The notes: generated by a model not told the origin, from the sequence alone. DNA of 61,920 bases from an uncultured Prevotellaceae bacterium (GCA_946617675.1 CAMOKH010000103.1:1-61920), one strand, 5' to 3'. Counted from the first letter of the stretch, positions 50,424-59,785 are shown. Numbers and translations: made by a program.

Positions 50424-51039
50424 ACATATCATCATCAACGTGGGCCGCCAGGTGTGTGCAGGCGGCCTGGAGATAGGCCGGCAGCTGGCTGACGAGTTTC
50501 AGGCCAAGTACTACGACCGCGAGCTGCTCAACCTGGCCGCCCGCGAGAGTGGCTTCTCTGAGGAGTTCCTCAAGCGCAGCGACGAGCGCAAGGGCTTCTT
50601 CCGGACGTTCCTCCACCTGCCGGGTGCCAACAGTCTCGGCGGCGACAATTACTTCCAGAACAAGTTTACACAGGAGAGCCTGTTCAAGTTCCAGAGCGAC
50701 GCCATCATCAAGGCCGCCCGCGAGTCGTCGTGCGTCTTCGTGGGCCGCTGCGCCGACTATGTGCTGCGCGACTTCCCTAACGTGGTCAACATCTTCATCA
50801 CGGCGTCTATCGAGGCCCGCGCTGCTCTCTTTATGCACGAGAAGGGCGTCAGCCACGACGAGGCCGTCAGGCGTATTGAGCACATCGAGAGCCAGCGCGC
50901 CTCATACTATAATTACTATACGGGCAAGAAGTGGGGCCACGCCGCCAGCTACGACCTCTGCGTAGACAGCAGCCTGCTCGGAACCGACGAGACGGCACGC
51001 CTTATTGCCGAATTTATTCATAAGCGCTTCAAACTATGA
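50413..51039 (+). CDS. Cytidylate kinase-like P-loop protein
   Basis: 208 residues of the cytidylate-kinase-like family common in Bacteroidetes. The P-loop is degenerate (NVGRQVCAGGLEIGRQLAD), the lid motifs of true Cmk are missing, and SSCVFVGRCADYVLRDFPNV plus RASYYNYYTGKKWGHAASYD are diagnostic of this group. The substrate is unknown. It sits in a tight operon between the MATE and phosphoesterase genes. Confidence 0.88.
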   Translation: MDSKHIIINVGRQVCAGGLEIGRQLADEFQAKYYDRELLNLAARESGFSEEFLKRSDERKGFFRTFLHLPGANSLGGDNYFQNKFTQESLFKFQSDAIIKAARESSCVFVGRCADYVLRDFPNVVNIFITASIEARAALFMHEKGVSHDEAVRRIEHIESQRASYYNYYTGKKWGHAASYDLCVDSSLLGTDETARLIAEFIHKRFKL

Positions 51040-51533
51040 AGAAAATAGGCATTCTGAGCGACACCCACTCGTTCTGGGACGATAAGTACCTGCATTACTT
51101 CGAGCCCTGCGACGAGATATGGCACGCCGGAGACATCGGCTCGGTGGAGGTGGCCGAGCGCCTGGCTGCATTCCGACCGCTGCGCGCCGTCTGCGGCAAC
51201 TGCGACGGCGGCGACCTGCGGCTGATGTATCCTGAGCTCAACCGCTTTAAGTGCGAGGATGTCGACGTGCTCATCAAGCACATCGGCGGCTATCCCGGCA
51301 ACTACGACGCCTCTGTCCGCTCGACGCTCTATGCCAACCCGCCGCAGCTCTTCATTGCCGGCCACTCGCATATCCTGAAGGTGAAGTACGACCGCACGCT
51401 CGGTCTGCTGCACATCAACCCGGGCGCAGCCGGACAGCAGGGGTGGCACAAGGAGCGTACGCTGGTTCGTCTGACCATTGACGGAAAAGAGTTCAAGGAT
51501 TGTGAAATAATAACTTTAGGTAGTCATGTATAG
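51036..51533 (+). CDS. YfcE-type metallophosphoesterase
   Basis: 165 residues. Metal ligands are visible as GILSDTHSFWD, HAGDIGS, GNCDGGD and AGHSHI, followed by NPGAAG: the MJ0936/YfcE phosphodiesterase plan. Hydrolyses phosphodiesters; the natural substrate is unknown. The start overlaps the previous stop (ATGA). Confidence 0.92.
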   Translation: MKKIGILSDTHSFWDDKYLHYFEPCDEIWHAGDIGSVEVAERLAAFRPLRAVCGNCDGGDLRLMYPELNRFKCEDVDVLIKHIGGYPGNYDASVRSTLYANPPQLFIAGHSHILKVKYDRTLGLLHINPGAAGQQGWHKERTLVRLTIDGKEFKDCEIITLGSHV

Positions 51534-51702
51534 ATATACGGTCATGTTCTTGTCGACGGCCATTGTCTACGTCGTAGTCTTATTGTTGCTCGACATGGTG
51601 TTTGGCAAACCCCTTGCCTGGGCAGAGTATTTGTTTGGTGGTGTCGTGTTTGGCGCTTTCATGACCGGTATTCAGATTTATAAGGAAAGAAACAAAAAAT
51701 GA
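51526..51702 (+). CDS. 58-residue membrane protein
   Basis: Two membrane helices (YTVMFLSTAIVYVVVLLLLD and YLFGGVVFGAFMTGIQIY) joined by MVFGKPLAWAE, and a basic tail. The start overlaps the phosphoesterase stop and the end overlaps the rfbB start, so it is likely translated. It resembles in topology, but not clearly in sequence, the other small membrane proteins in the window. Function unknown. Confidence 0.65.
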   Translation: MYRYTVMFLSTAIVYVVVLLLLDMVFGKPLAWAEYLFGGVVFGAFMTGIQIYKERNKK

Positions 51703-52838
51703 TAAATATGAAACGTACAATCGTAATTACTGGTGGCGCAGGCTTCATTGGGAGTCATGTAGTGCGCCTGTTCGTGAACAAGTATCCTGAGTATCACATC
51801 ATCAACCTCGACAAGTTGACCTACGCCGGCAACCTGGCTAACCTGAAGGACGTCGAGGACAAGCCCAACTATGAGTTTGTGAAGATGGACATCTGCGATT
51901 TCGACGCCTTCTATAAGCTGATGCAGGAAAAGAAGGTCGATGGCATCATCCATCTGGCTGCCGAGAGCCATGTGGACCGCTCTATCAAAGACCCCTTCAC
52001 CTTCGCGCAGACCAACGTGATGGGCACACTCTCGCTGCTGCAGGCCGCCAAGCTCTATTGGGAGAGCCTGCCTGAGAAGTACGAGGGCAAGCGCTTCTAC
52101 CACATCTCAACCGACGAGGTCTACGGGGCTTTGGAGCTGACCCATCCTGAAGGCATCGAGCCACCGTTCACGACGACGGCTTCTTCTGCCGAGCACCATC
52201 TGGCCTACGGCGACAAGTTCTTCCTGGAGACCACGAAGTATAATCCGCACTCGCCTTATAGCGCCTCGAAAGCCAGCAGCGACCACTTTGTACGTGCCTT
52301 CCACGACACGTACGGCATGCCCGTCGTCGTGACCAACTGCTCAAACAACTACGGCCCCTATCAGTTCCCTGAGAAGCTGATACCGCTGTTCATCAATAAC
52401 ATCCGTCACCGCAAGCCGCTGCCCGTCTATGGTAAGGGTGAGAACGTGCGCGACTGGCTTTTCGTCGAGGACCACGCACGGGCCATCGACCTCATCTTCC
52501 ATGAGGGCAAGATTGCCGAGACCTACAACATCGGCGGTTTTAACGAGTGGAAGAACATTGACATCATCAAGGTAGTCATCAAGACCGTTGATCGTCTGCT
52601 GGGTCGTAAGGAAGGCGAGGATATGGACTTGATTACCTTCGTTACCGACCGTGCCGGCCACGATTTGCGTTATGCCATTGACTCAAGCAAACTCCAAAAA
52701 GAGCTTGGCTGGGAACCCTCATTGCAGTTCGAGGAGGGCATCGAGCGCACCGTCCGCTGGTATCTCGACAATCAGGAGTGGCTCGACAACGTCACCTCAG
52801 GCGACTACCAGAAGTATTACGAAAAGATGTACGGATAA
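51699..52838 (+). CDS. rfbB: dTDP-glucose 4,6-dehydratase
   Basis: 379 residues. Converts dTDP-glucose to dTDP-4-keto-6-deoxyglucose, the branch point for deoxysugars. NAD-binding GGAGFIGSHVVRLF at about 10-23, catalytic YSASKASSD (Tyr-x-x-x-Lys) and HISTDEVYG (Thr-Asp-Glu) are intact, with the AAESHVDRSI block. The start may be 51699 or 51708. The C-rich left end of the DUF559 element begins at the base after the TAA stop. Supplies the substrate of the fdtA-like enzyme downstream. Confidence 0.95.
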   Translation: MINMKRTIVITGGAGFIGSHVVRLFVNKYPEYHIINLDKLTYAGNLANLKDVEDKPNYEFVKMDICDFDAFYKLMQEKKVDGIIHLAAESHVDRSIKDPFTFAQTNVMGTLSLLQAAKLYWESLPEKYEGKRFYHISTDEVYGALELTHPEGIEPPFTTTASSAEHHLAYGDKFFLETTKYNPHSPYSASKASSDHFVRAFHDTYGMPVVVTNCSNNYGPYQFPEKLIPLFINNIRHRKPLPVYGKGENVRDWLFVEDHARAIDLIFHEGKIAETYNIGGFNEWKNIDIIKVVIKTVDRLLGRKEGEDMDLITFVTDRAGHDLRYAIDSSKLQKELGWEPSLQFEEGIERTVRWYLDNQEWLDNVTSGDYQKYYEKMYG

Positions 52839-53312
52839 AGCCCACCCAAGCCCTCCCTAAGGGAGGGATGTTTAGATAGATGTATGGACGAAAAGAAAAT
52901 GAAGTGGCAAACTGCTGACGCCTTAGCCTATACTGCTGTAGAGAATAATGCGGTAAAGAACCGTAGGCCTATGACTTTAGCAGAAGAAAGACTATGGCAA
53001 GAGTTGAAGGGAAATAAACTTGGAGTTCATTTCCGTCGCCAGCATGTCATAGGAATGTATATCGCAGACTTCGTTTCTCTTAAGAATCTTCTGGTAATAG
53101 AAATCGATGGTGAGTACCATTCGTCCACAGAACAGCAGCTACTGGATATGGAAAGGACAAGGTTCCTTCAAGGGAAGGGCTTTCGCGTCATTCGTTTTAC
53201 AAATCAACAAGTATTGACAGATATGGAATCTGTTATGTCGAAAATAATAAAATCATTAATCGTTTAGATATGTAACCAAACATCCCCTCCTTAGGAGGGG
53301 CTTGGGGAGGCT
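52839..53312. mobile_element. 474-bp element: inverted C-rich termini flanking a DUF559 endonuclease gene
   Basis: Left end 52839-52873 (AGCCCACCCAAGCCCTCCCT, then AAGGGAGGGATGTTTA) and right end 53279-53312 (reverse complement AGCCTCCCCAAGCCCCTCCT, then AAGGAGGGGATGTT). About 29 of 34 bases agree. Each end also has its own small hairpin around CTAAG/TTAG. Between them is one gene. The element fills the whole gap between rfbB and purT, is AT-richer inside than its neighbours, and its right end supplies GGGGAGG just before the purT ATG. No clear target duplication is seen. Confidence 0.7.
52884..53267 (+). CDS. DUF559 (Vsr/restriction-endonuclease fold) protein
   Basis: 127 residues. Matches DUF559: MTLAEERLWQELKGNKLGVH, FRRQHVIGMYIADFV (catalytic-type Asp), LLVIEIDGEYHSS (E-x-D/G-x-x-H) and the R-T-x-F-L-Q-G-K-G-F-R-V-I-R-F block. 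This fold is related to very-short-patch repair endonucleases. Whether it cuts DNA, and what DNA, is not known. It lies alone between the inverted ends of the element. Codon use and base composition differ from rfbB and purT, which points to acquisition. Confidence 0.88.
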   Translation: MDEKKMKWQTADALAYTAVENNAVKNRRPMTLAEERLWQELKGNKLGVHFRRQHVIGMYIADFVSLKNLLVIEIDGEYHSSTEQQLLDMERTRFLQGKGFRVIRFTNQQVLTDMESVMSKIIKSLIV

Positions 53313-53317
53313 CGAAT

Positions 53318-54523
53318 ATGAAAAAGATTCTTTTATTAGGCTCAGGAGAACTGGGCAAGGAGTTCGTCATCGCCGCCATGAGGGCCGGCCAGTATGTAAT
53401 AGCTTGCGACCGCTACGACAATGCCCCTGCCATGCAGGTGGCCGACGAGCGTGAGGTGTTCTCGATGCTCGACGGCGACGCCCTCGAGGCCGTCGTCCGT
53501 AAGCACCAGCCCGACATCATCGTGCCCGAGATTGAGGCCATACGCACCGAGCGCCTCTTCAAGTTCGAGGAGCAGGGCATTCAGGTGGTCCCCTCGGCAC
53601 GTGCCGTCAACTACACCATGAACCGCCGCGCCATTCGTGACCTGGCCGCCAGGGAACTGGGCCTGCGCACGGCGAAGTACTTCTATGCCAAGACGTTCGA
53701 CGAGTTCAAGAAGGCCGCCGACGAGATCGGGTTCCCCTGCGTCGTCAAGCCGCTGATGTCGTCGAGCGGTCACGGCCAGAGTTTCGTCCACAACGACGGC
53801 GAGCTCGAACAGGCCTTCCGCGAAGCGATGGAGGAGGGTAGGGGCGACGTCCGCGAGGTTATCATCGAGGAGTTTATCGACTTCCAGTCGGAGTTCACCC
53901 TGCTCACCGTCACCCAGCAGCACGGCTGGCCCACACTCTTCTGTCCGCCGATTGGCCATGTGCAGAAGGGTGGCGACTACCGTGAGTCCTGGCAGCCTTA
54001 CAAAATCAGCGACGAGGCCCTGAAGCAGGCGCAGATGATGGCCGACAAGGTGACGAGAGCCCTCACTGGGGCCGGCATCTGGGGCGTAGAGTTCTTCCTC
54101 ACGCGACAGGGCGAGGTCATCTTCAGCGAACTGTCGCCGCGGCCCCACGACACGGGCATGGTGACGCTCGGTCATACCACTAACCTCTCGGAGTTCGAAC
54201 TGCACTTCCGCGCCGTCATGGGACTGCCCATTGCCGGCATACACCTGGAGCACGCCGGAGCATCGGCCGTCATCCTGTCGCCTAAGGAGGCGACGAGCCC
54301 CGTTGACCGTTCGTTGCTGCCCTATAACCTGGAGACCGCCCTCCTGGAGGACCGCACACGCATACGCATCTTCGGCAAGCCCGAGGCTCACAAGGGACGG
54401 CGCATGGGTGTCGTGCTCTGTTACGGCGAACCGACCGACGATGTTGACGCCCTGCGCGATAAGGCTAAGCGACTGGCAACGACTGTTTTAGGAACCGACC
54501 CCTATGCCGACCTTAGACATTAA
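53318..54523 (+). CDS. purT: Formate-dependent phosphoribosylglycinamide formyltransferase
   Basis: 401 residues. ATP-grasp enzyme that makes formyl-GAR from GAR, formate and ATP in purine synthesis. Typical start ([20 protein letters not shown]), [40 protein letters not shown] and DTGMVTL. The start is 5 bases after the DUF559 element. The fdtA-like gene overlaps its end by 20 bases. Its place among sugar genes is unusual. Confidence 0.95.
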   Translation: MKKILLLGSGELGKEFVIAAMRAGQYVIACDRYDNAPAMQVADEREVFSMLDGDALEAVVRKHQPDIIVPEIEAIRTERLFKFEEQGIQVVPSARAVNYTMNRRAIRDLAARELGLRTAKYFYAKTFDEFKKAADEIGFPCVVKPLMSSSGHGQSFVHNDGELEQAFREAMEEGRGDVREVIIEEFIDFQSEFTLLTVTQQHGWPTLFCPPIGHVQKGGDYRESWQPYKISDEALKQAQMMADKVTRALTGAGIWGVEFFLTRQGEVIFSELSPRPHDTGMVTLGHTTNLSEFELHFRAVMGLPIAGIHLEHAGASAVILSPKEATSPVDRSLLPYNLETALLEDRTRIRIFGKPEAHKGRRMGVVLCYGEPTDDVDALRDKAKRLATTVLGTDPYADLRH

Positions 54524-54917
54524 TCTGATTGACCTGCCAAAGATTACCGATCCCCGTGGCAACCTGACGGTGGCCGAGGCTCAGTCGGTGGTGCCTTTCG
54601 ACATCAAGCGGGCCTACTGGGTCTACGATGTGCCGGGGGGCGAGAGCAGGGGCGGCCATGCCCACAAGCGGCTCAAGCAGTTTGTGGTGGCACTGAGCGG
54701 CAGCTTCCACGTCACGCTCGACAATGGCTGTGAGCGCCGAACGGTGCTGCTGAACCATCCGTGGCAGGGACTGCTCATTGATGTCAACACGTGGCGCACG
54801 CTCGACGACTTCTCATCGGGTGCCGTCTGTCTGGTGCTCGCCTCCGAGCATTTCGACGAGGACGACTATATCTACGACTACGACGAGTTTCTGAGTTACA
54901 TCGGATGTACGAAGTAA
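54504..54917 (+). CDS. fdtA: dTDP-4-keto-6-deoxyglucose 3,4-ketoisomerase (FdtA/QdtA-like cupin)
   Basis: 137 residues, one WxcM/FdtA cupin domain: [40 protein letters not shown], conserved histidines in GGHAHK, and [16 protein letters not shown]. Moves the keto group from C4 to C3 before amination. Whether the product has the galacto (FdtA) or gluco (QdtA) form cannot be read. Works between RfbB and the aminotransferase at 55840. Confidence 0.9.
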   Translation: MPTLDINLIDLPKITDPRGNLTVAEAQSVVPFDIKRAYWVYDVPGGESRGGHAHKRLKQFVVALSGSFHVTLDNGCERRTVLLNHPWQGLLIDVNTWRTLDDFSSGAVCLVLASEHFDEDDYIYDYDEFLSYIGCTK

Positions 54918-55843
54918 GACGATATACGGCTGAGATGGCCGACGAATGGAACCGCTTTGTCGGCGGGTCGAAGAATGGCACGTTCCTCTTCGACCGACGC
55001 TTCATGGACTACCATAGCGACCGGTTCGCCGACCACTCGCTGCTCGTCTTCCGCGACGACCGACTCTACGCCCTGTTGCCTGCCAACGAGAAGGGCGACA
55101 CGCTCGTCTCCCACGGTGGATTGACCTACGGCGGACTCGTGACCGACAGCCGCTGCTCGGCTCAGGGCGTGCTCAGCGTCTTTGCTGCTATCAACGATTA
55201 CTTGAGGCGGCACGGATTCCGCCGCGTCGTCTACAAGGCCATTCCCTGGATTTACCACCAGCTGCCCGCCGAGGAAGACCTCTACGCCCTGACCGCCGTC
55301 TGTAACGCCCGGCTTGCCATCCGCGACATCTCCTCGACCATCGTCGGCTCCCGCCGTCTGAAGTTCACTGAGTCGCGACGCTCTGGGCTCCGCAAAGCCC
55401 TGAAAGCAGGCCTACGGGTCTGTGCGTCGACAAATGTCGACGACTTCTGGCCCATCCTCAACGACAACCTCACGCAGAAATACGCCGTCAGCCCCGTCCA
55501 CACCGCCGACGAGATGCGCCTGCTGCAAAGACGTTTCCCTGACAATATCAAACTGTGGCTCGTGCTCGACGGCGAGACACCCGTTGCCGGCACGCTGCTC
55601 TTCCTGACGCCCCGCGTGCTGCATACGCAGTATATCTCGGCCACACCCTACGGCAAGCAGCACGGTGCCATCGACCTGCTGTTCGACCATCTTATCAACA
55701 ATGTCTACGCCGACTATCCCTACATCGACTTTGGTAAGTCTACTGTCAGCGACAGCGCCGACCTCAACGCCCAGCTGATCTTCCAGAAGGAGGGTTTTGG
55801 CGCACGTGCCGTCTGCTACGACACTTACGAATACGCACTATGA
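54905..55843 (+). CDS. GNAT/FemAB-like acyltransferase
   Basis: 312 residues. N-terminal part with [20 protein letters not shown] and [15 protein letters not shown]-terminal GNAT-like domain ([51 protein letters not shown]). It resembles Acetyltransf_6/FemAB-type proteins in polysaccharide loci. Its place between fdtA-like and fdtB-like genes suggests it acylates the amino sugar, in place of the hexapeptide-type FdtC (inference). The start overlaps the previous gene by 13 bases. Confidence 0.8.
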   Translation: MYEVRRYTAEMADEWNRFVGGSKNGTFLFDRRFMDYHSDRFADHSLLVFRDDRLYALLPANEKGDTLVSHGGLTYGGLVTDSRCSAQGVLSVFAAINDYLRRHGFRRVVYKAIPWIYHQLPAEEDLYALTAVCNARLAIRDISSTIVGSRRLKFTESRRSGLRKALKAGLRVCASTNVDDFWPILNDNLTQKYAVSPVHTADEMRLLQRRFPDNIKLWLVLDGETPVAGTLLFLTPRVLHTQYISATPYGKQHGAIDLLFDHLINNVYADYPYIDFGKSTVSDSADLNAQLIFQKEGFGARAVCYDTYEYAL

Positions 55844-56988
55844 ACGTACCCTATCTGCCACTGAACCGCATCACGGCCCTTCACGCCGCTGAAATCCACC
55901 AGGCTGTAGCCCGCGTGGTTGACTCAGGCTGGTATCTGCGCGGCGAGGCCACTGCACGCTTTGAGCAGCACTATGCCCAGTTTATCGGTACCGAGCACTG
56001 TATTGGCGTGGCCAACGGTCTCGATGCCCTCACGCTGATTCTCCGTGCCTACATGGAACAGGGGCAGTTGCGCGAGGGCGACGAGGTGCTCGTGCCGGCC
56101 AACACTTATATCGCCTCTATTCTGGCTATTACTGAGAATCGGCTCGTGCCCGTGCTTATAGAGCCTCGACTCGACACCTTCCAGATTGACGACCGCCTGA
56201 TAGAACCCGCGCTGACACCGCGTACCCGTGCCATCCTCATCGTCCATCTCTATGGTCGGTGTGCCTTCACCCCCGCCATCGCCGACATCTGCCGCCGCCA
56301 CAACCTCCTCCTCATCGAAGACAACGCCCAGGCCCACGGCTGCATCCCGCCGTCTCCCGCCGCCCCTCTCTCATCGCCTAAAGTCGGCTGTGCTGCGGCG
56401 TTGCCGCAGCCAAGGACCGGCTCCCTCGGCCAAGCCGCCGCTCACAGCTTCTACCCAGGCAAGAACCTCGGCGCTCTCGGCGACGGCGGAGCCGTCACCA
56501 CCAACGACCCGCAGCTGGCCGCCACGGTCCGCGCCCTCGCTAACTACGGCTCTACCAAGAAATACGTATTTGATTACCGCGGCCGCAACTCCCGCCTCGA
56601 CGAGCTCCAGGCGGCCGTCCTCGACGTGAAGCTCTGCTACCTCGATGCCGACAACCAGCGCCGCCGCGAAATTGCAGCCTATTATATAAATAAGGTGAAG
56701 AATCCCGCCTTGACGCTCCCGCAATCCTCAGAGAGCGTCTACCACATCTTCCCCGTCCTGTGCTCCCGGCGCAATGAGCTACAGCAGTATCTGGCCGACA
56801 ATGGCATCGAGACGCAGATTCACTATCCCGTCCCGCCCCATAAGCAGCGCTGCTATAGCCAGTGGAGTGAACGCTCGCTGCCTGTTACCGAGAAGATACA
56901 TGCCGAGGAACTCTCAATCCCCTGCCATCAGGCGCTTACCGCAGCCGAGGCTGACCGCATCGTCGCCCTGCTCAATGCTTTCTGCTAA
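55840..56988 (+). CDS. fdtB: DegT/DnrJ/EryC1-type sugar aminotransferase (FdtB-like)
   Basis: 382 residues. PLP-dependent transaminase acting on dTDP-3-keto-6-deoxyhexose. [27 protein letters not shown], the PLP lysine in [20 protein letters not shown] and YHIFPVL are present. About 24 residues between AQAHG and [13 protein letters not shown] ([20 protein letters not shown]) are extra and are encoded by a repeat-like GC-rich stretch with a GCTGCGGC/GCCGCAGC hairpin. The frame is kept. Stop overlaps the convergent lutC stop. Confidence 0.9.
   Translation: MNVPYLPLNRITALHAAEIHQAVARVVDSGWYLRGEATARFEQHYAQFIGTEHCIGVANGLDALTLILRAYMEQGQLREGDEVLVPANTYIASILAITENRLVPVLIEPRLDTFQIDDRLIEPALTPRTRAILIVHLYGRCAFTPAIADICRRHNLLLIEDNAQAHGCIPPSPAAPLSSPKVGCAAALPQPRTGSLGQAAAHSFYPGKNLGALGDGGAVTTNDPQLAATVRALANYGSTKKYVFDYRGRNSRLDELQAAVLDVKLCYLDADNQRRREIAAYYINKVKNPALTLPQSSESVYHIFPVLCSRRNELQQYLADNGIETQIHYPVPPHKQRCYSQWSERSLPVTEKIHAEELSIPCHQALTAAEADRIVALLNAFC
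56386..56415. repeat. GC-rich hairpin inside the aminotransferase gene
   Basis: GCTGCGGC (56392-56399) pairs with GCCGCAGC (56403-56410), with further pairing of GGCTG/CAAGG partial. It lies in the extra segment of the protein. Confidence 0.55.
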
Positions 56989-57578
56989 GGCAGCAGTAGC
57001 ACAGTGGCGCTGCGCGCTGCCTGAGCTCCCATCACCAGCACCTGCGCAATGTCGGCCGTCTTCGACGGACCACTGATGAAGGTACCATATCCGTCGTACG
57101 TCTTGTCGAAGGCTATGCGCCGGTAAGCCTCGTGCATGTTATTCACAATCTGCGTCTTCTGCAGCAGAATCACCAGATTCTCTGAGATGAAGCAGACGGC
57201 CTTCTCCTTCATCGTCTGTGGTATCCAGATACAGGCGTTCTCGGCCACGCCGAACTGTCCGCGGACGATGCCTACGTCTGTGCCGTTCAGTGCCTGCGCG
57301 CTGCCGATGGTGTCGGGATTGCGCGTGGCTATTGTCACTTCGGGCAGGTTCGAGGCGATCTCCTTGGCGTCGGGATAGGCGCTCCTTATGACGGCGTTGA
57401 TGTCTTCGTCCTCTTTCACCTCAATCACTCGTCCGCCCACACTCTCAGTCATCTTGACGAACTGTCCTAACGGGTCGTCGTATGTCACGGCCCGTATGTC
57501 GCTCAAGTCGGGCATGTCAAACTGTTGCCTGACGTTTGCCCGTATCCTCTTCAGTATATCTTCTTTATTACTCATCAT
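56985..57578 (-). CDS. lutC: Lactate utilisation protein C (LUD domain)
   Basis: 197 residues of LutC/YkgG type: [20 protein letters not shown], then the LUD domain ([60 protein letters not shown]). Third part of the LutABC complex that oxidises L-lactate to pyruvate. It starts by overlapping the lutB stop. Confidence 0.9.
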   Translation of the reverse strand: MMSNKEDILKRIRANVRQQFDMPDLSDIRAVTYDDPLGQFVKMTESVGGRVIEVKEDEDINAVIRSAYPDAKEIASNLPEVTIATRNPDTIGSAQALNGTDVGIVRGQFGVAENACIWIPQTMKEKAVCFISENLVILLQKTQIVNNMHEAYRRIAFDKTYDGYGTFISGPSKTADIAQVLVMGAQAARSATVLLLP

Positions 57579-58944
57579 TCATCACTTCTTTGATGATATC
57601 ATGGAATGGTTTCTTCGGGAACTTCATCATCTCGTGTCCCTCAGCCCAGGGATTTAGCTTCGTGTTCATCAGGAATGGCGGGATGATGTTGGCAATCGGC
57701 GACACGGCGGTGACCATTTTATAAAGCGCCTCACTGCCGAAGAGTATGCTCATGCCCTTGCTCATCAGCTTCTTCTCTCGGTTTGCCGTGCCAAACTCAT
57801 CGAGCTGCTGACGCCACTTGTACACCTGGTCGCCAAGGTCGATCTTCACAGGGCAGACCGTCTGACAGCTCATGCAGAGCGAGCAGGCCGACACGTTGCC
57901 AGAGTGCTTCCCGGCGTCGCGAAGCATGCCGAGGTTGATGCCCACCGGACCGGGAATGAAGTAGCTGTACGAATAGCCGCCTGAGCGGCGGTAGACGGGA
58001 CAGGTGTTCATGCACGACCCACAGCGGATGCACTTCAGTATCTCCCAGTGCTCGGGATTGCCGATCCACTCCGAGCGGCCATTGTCTACCAGTATGATGT
58101 GCATCTGATCGGCCGTCGGACGGGCCTTGCGGAAGTGACTCGTGTAGGTCGTCGTCGGCTGACCGGTTCCGGAGCGGCAGAGCATCCGCTGGAACACGGC
58201 CAGGCAGTCGTAGTCGGGTATGACCTTCTCCAGACCGATGGCCGCGATGTGCAGCTTGGGGCACGATGTCGACATGTCGGCGTTGCCCTCGTTGGTGCAG
58301 ACCACGATGTCGCCCGTGGCCGCAATGCCGAAGTTGGCGCCGGTCATTCCTGCGTCGGCGGTCAGAAATTCATTGCGCAGGCTGAGGCGTGCCTTGTAGG
58401 TCAGGTATGTCGGGTCGTGGTTGCCTTTCTCGTCGCTGATGCCCTTTTCCTCGAACAGCTCGCCTACGTCGTCGTGGCTCAGGTGGATGGCGGGCATCAC
58501 GATATGGCTCGGCTTCTGGCCTTTTAGCTGGATGATGCGCTCGCCGAGGTCGGTCTCAACCACCTCGATGCCGCGGGCCTCTAAGTACGGGTTCATCTCG
58601 CACTCCTCGGTGAGCATCGATTTCGACTTCACCATCTTCTTCACACCGTGCTCCTTCAGAATGTCGAAGACGGTCTCGTTGAACTCCTGGGCGTCCTTGG
58701 CCCAGTGTACGATGACGCCGTTCTTCTCGGCATTCTCGGCAAACTGCTCCAGATATTCATCTAAGTGGCTGAGCGTGTGACGCTTAATCGCCGAAGCCTT
58801 CTCCCTCAGCTGTTCCCACTCGTCAAGTCCCTGAGCCATCGTGTCGCGCTTGCTGCGCACGGCCCAGAATGTGTTGTCGTGCCATTGGGCGTATTTCTGG
58901 TCTTTCAGAAACGCCTTTGCTGCCTTGCTATGTTGCGTACTCAT
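57568..58944 (-). CDS. lutB: Lactate utilisation iron-sulfur protein B
   Basis: 458 residues. LUD domain over the first 300 residues, then two ferredoxin-type [4Fe-4S] motifs (CIRCGSCMNTCPVYRR and CSLCMSCQTVCPVKID) and a C-terminal helical region. It carries electrons in the LutABC lactate oxidase. Separated from lutA by 86 bases holding two small palindromes. Confidence 0.93.
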   Translation of the reverse strand: MSTQHSKAAKAFLKDQKYAQWHDNTFWAVRSKRDTMAQGLDEWEQLREKASAIKRHTLSHLDEYLEQFAENAEKNGVIVHWAKDAQEFNETVFDILKEHGVKKMVKSKSMLTEECEMNPYLEARGIEVVETDLGERIIQLKGQKPSHIVMPAIHLSHDDVGELFEEKGISDEKGNHDPTYLTYKARLSLRNEFLTADAGMTGANFGIAATGDIVVCTNEGNADMSTSCPKLHIAAIGLEKVIPDYDCLAVFQRMLCRSGTGQPTTTYTSHFRKARPTADQMHIILVDNGRSEWIGNPEHWEILKCIRCGSCMNTCPVYRRSGGYSYSYFIPGPVGINLGMLRDAGKHSGNVSACSLCMSCQTVCPVKIDLGDQVYKWRQQLDEFGTANREKKLMSKGMSILFGSEALYKMVTAVSPIANIIPPFLMNTKLNPWAEGHEMMKFPKKPFHDIIKEVMNDE

Positions 58945-58962
58945 ATTTCCCTTTCTTGTGTG

Positions 58963-59025
58963 CAGCGACTCTGTCGCTGAAATTATCGTTATCTCCTTTC
59001 TCCGTAGTCAGCGGCTTCTCCGCTG
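58963..59025. repeat. Two small palindromes between lutA and lutB
   Basis: CAGCGACTCTGTCGCTG at 58963-58979 and CAGCGGCTTCTCCGCTG at 59009-59025: 6-7 bp stems with 3-5 base loops, 30 bases apart. They could slow or end transcription between lutA and lutB, or be another mobile palindrome. Confidence 0.65.
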
Positions 59026-59030
59026 CCATA

Positions 59031-59762
59031 TCACAATCCTGCTGCCAGTATCTCTACCACGTGTTTGAACGCCATTTTCATCCCTTGCTTACGCGCTATT
59101 CCCGCCATGTGCATCAGGCACGAACAGTCGGCACCAGTGACGTACTCAGCACCCGTGGCAATATGGCGCCCCAGCTTGTCTCTCCCCATCTGGGCCGACA
59201 CGGCCGTCTCCTCAACGGCGAACATGCCACCGAAACCGCAGCACTCGTCAGGGCGTTCGGGCTCCACCACCTCGATGCCTTCAACGAGCTCCAGCAGGTC
59301 GCGTATCTTGTTGAACTGCCCGACGTGCATCTCGCTGGGCGACGACAGACCGAGCTCGCGCACGCCGTGGCACGAGTTGTGAAGGCTCACCTTGTGGCGG
59401 AACGTGCCCAGAGGCTGCTTCACCTTCAGTACGTCGTGCAGGAACTCCACAACGTCCATCGCCTTCTTTGCAGTCTGGCAGTCATGCTTCAGCAGGTGGG
59501 GGTAGTTGATGCGAACGAACGCCGTACAACTGACACTCGGTGCCACGACATAGTCGTAACCCTTGAATCTGTCTTCGAATTTCTCGGCCAGCGGAACGGC
59601 CTGCTTCTCGAAGCCGCCGTTGCCCATGGGCTGACCGCAGCAGGTCTGTCCGGCGGGGTATTCCACGTCGAGCCCTAAGTGCCGCAGCAACTTGTAGGTC
59701 GCTACGCCCGTTTCGGGGTAAAGTGCATCGACGTAGCAGGGGATAAATAGTCCTATTTTCAT
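59031..59762 (-). CDS. lutA: Lactate utilisation Fe-S oxidoreductase A
   Basis: 243 residues. Two cysteine-rich CCG domains: GQTCCGQPMGNGGFEKQAVP near residue 40-60 and DECCGFGGMFAVEE near 185. LFIPCYVDALYPETGVATYK at the start is typical of LutA. Start ATG at 59762, as upstream codons lie across the promoter. First gene of lutABC. Confidence 0.93.
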   Translation of the reverse strand: MKIGLFIPCYVDALYPETGVATYKLLRHLGLDVEYPAGQTCCGQPMGNGGFEKQAVPLAEKFEDRFKGYDYVVAPSVSCTAFVRINYPHLLKHDCQTAKKAMDVVEFLHDVLKVKQPLGTFRHKVSLHNSCHGVRELGLSSPSEMHVGQFNKIRDLLELVEGIEVVEPERPDECCGFGGMFAVEETAVSAQMGRDKLGRHIATGAEYVTGADCSCLMHMAGIARKQGMKMAFKHVVEILAAGL

Positions 59763-59785
59763 GGGTAATTTGTTTTTGAATGTTG

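Noticed and set aside
50413..51039. Second functional cmk
   Set aside because: The P-loop and CMP-binding motifs are degenerate and the protein fits the separate cytidylate-kinase-like family; the true cmk is at 3764.
52839..53312. Ordinary insertion sequence
   Set aside because: There is no transposase of a known family (no DDE, tyrosine or HUH motifs) and no clear target duplication, so it is listed as a transposon-like unit with a DUF559 gene.
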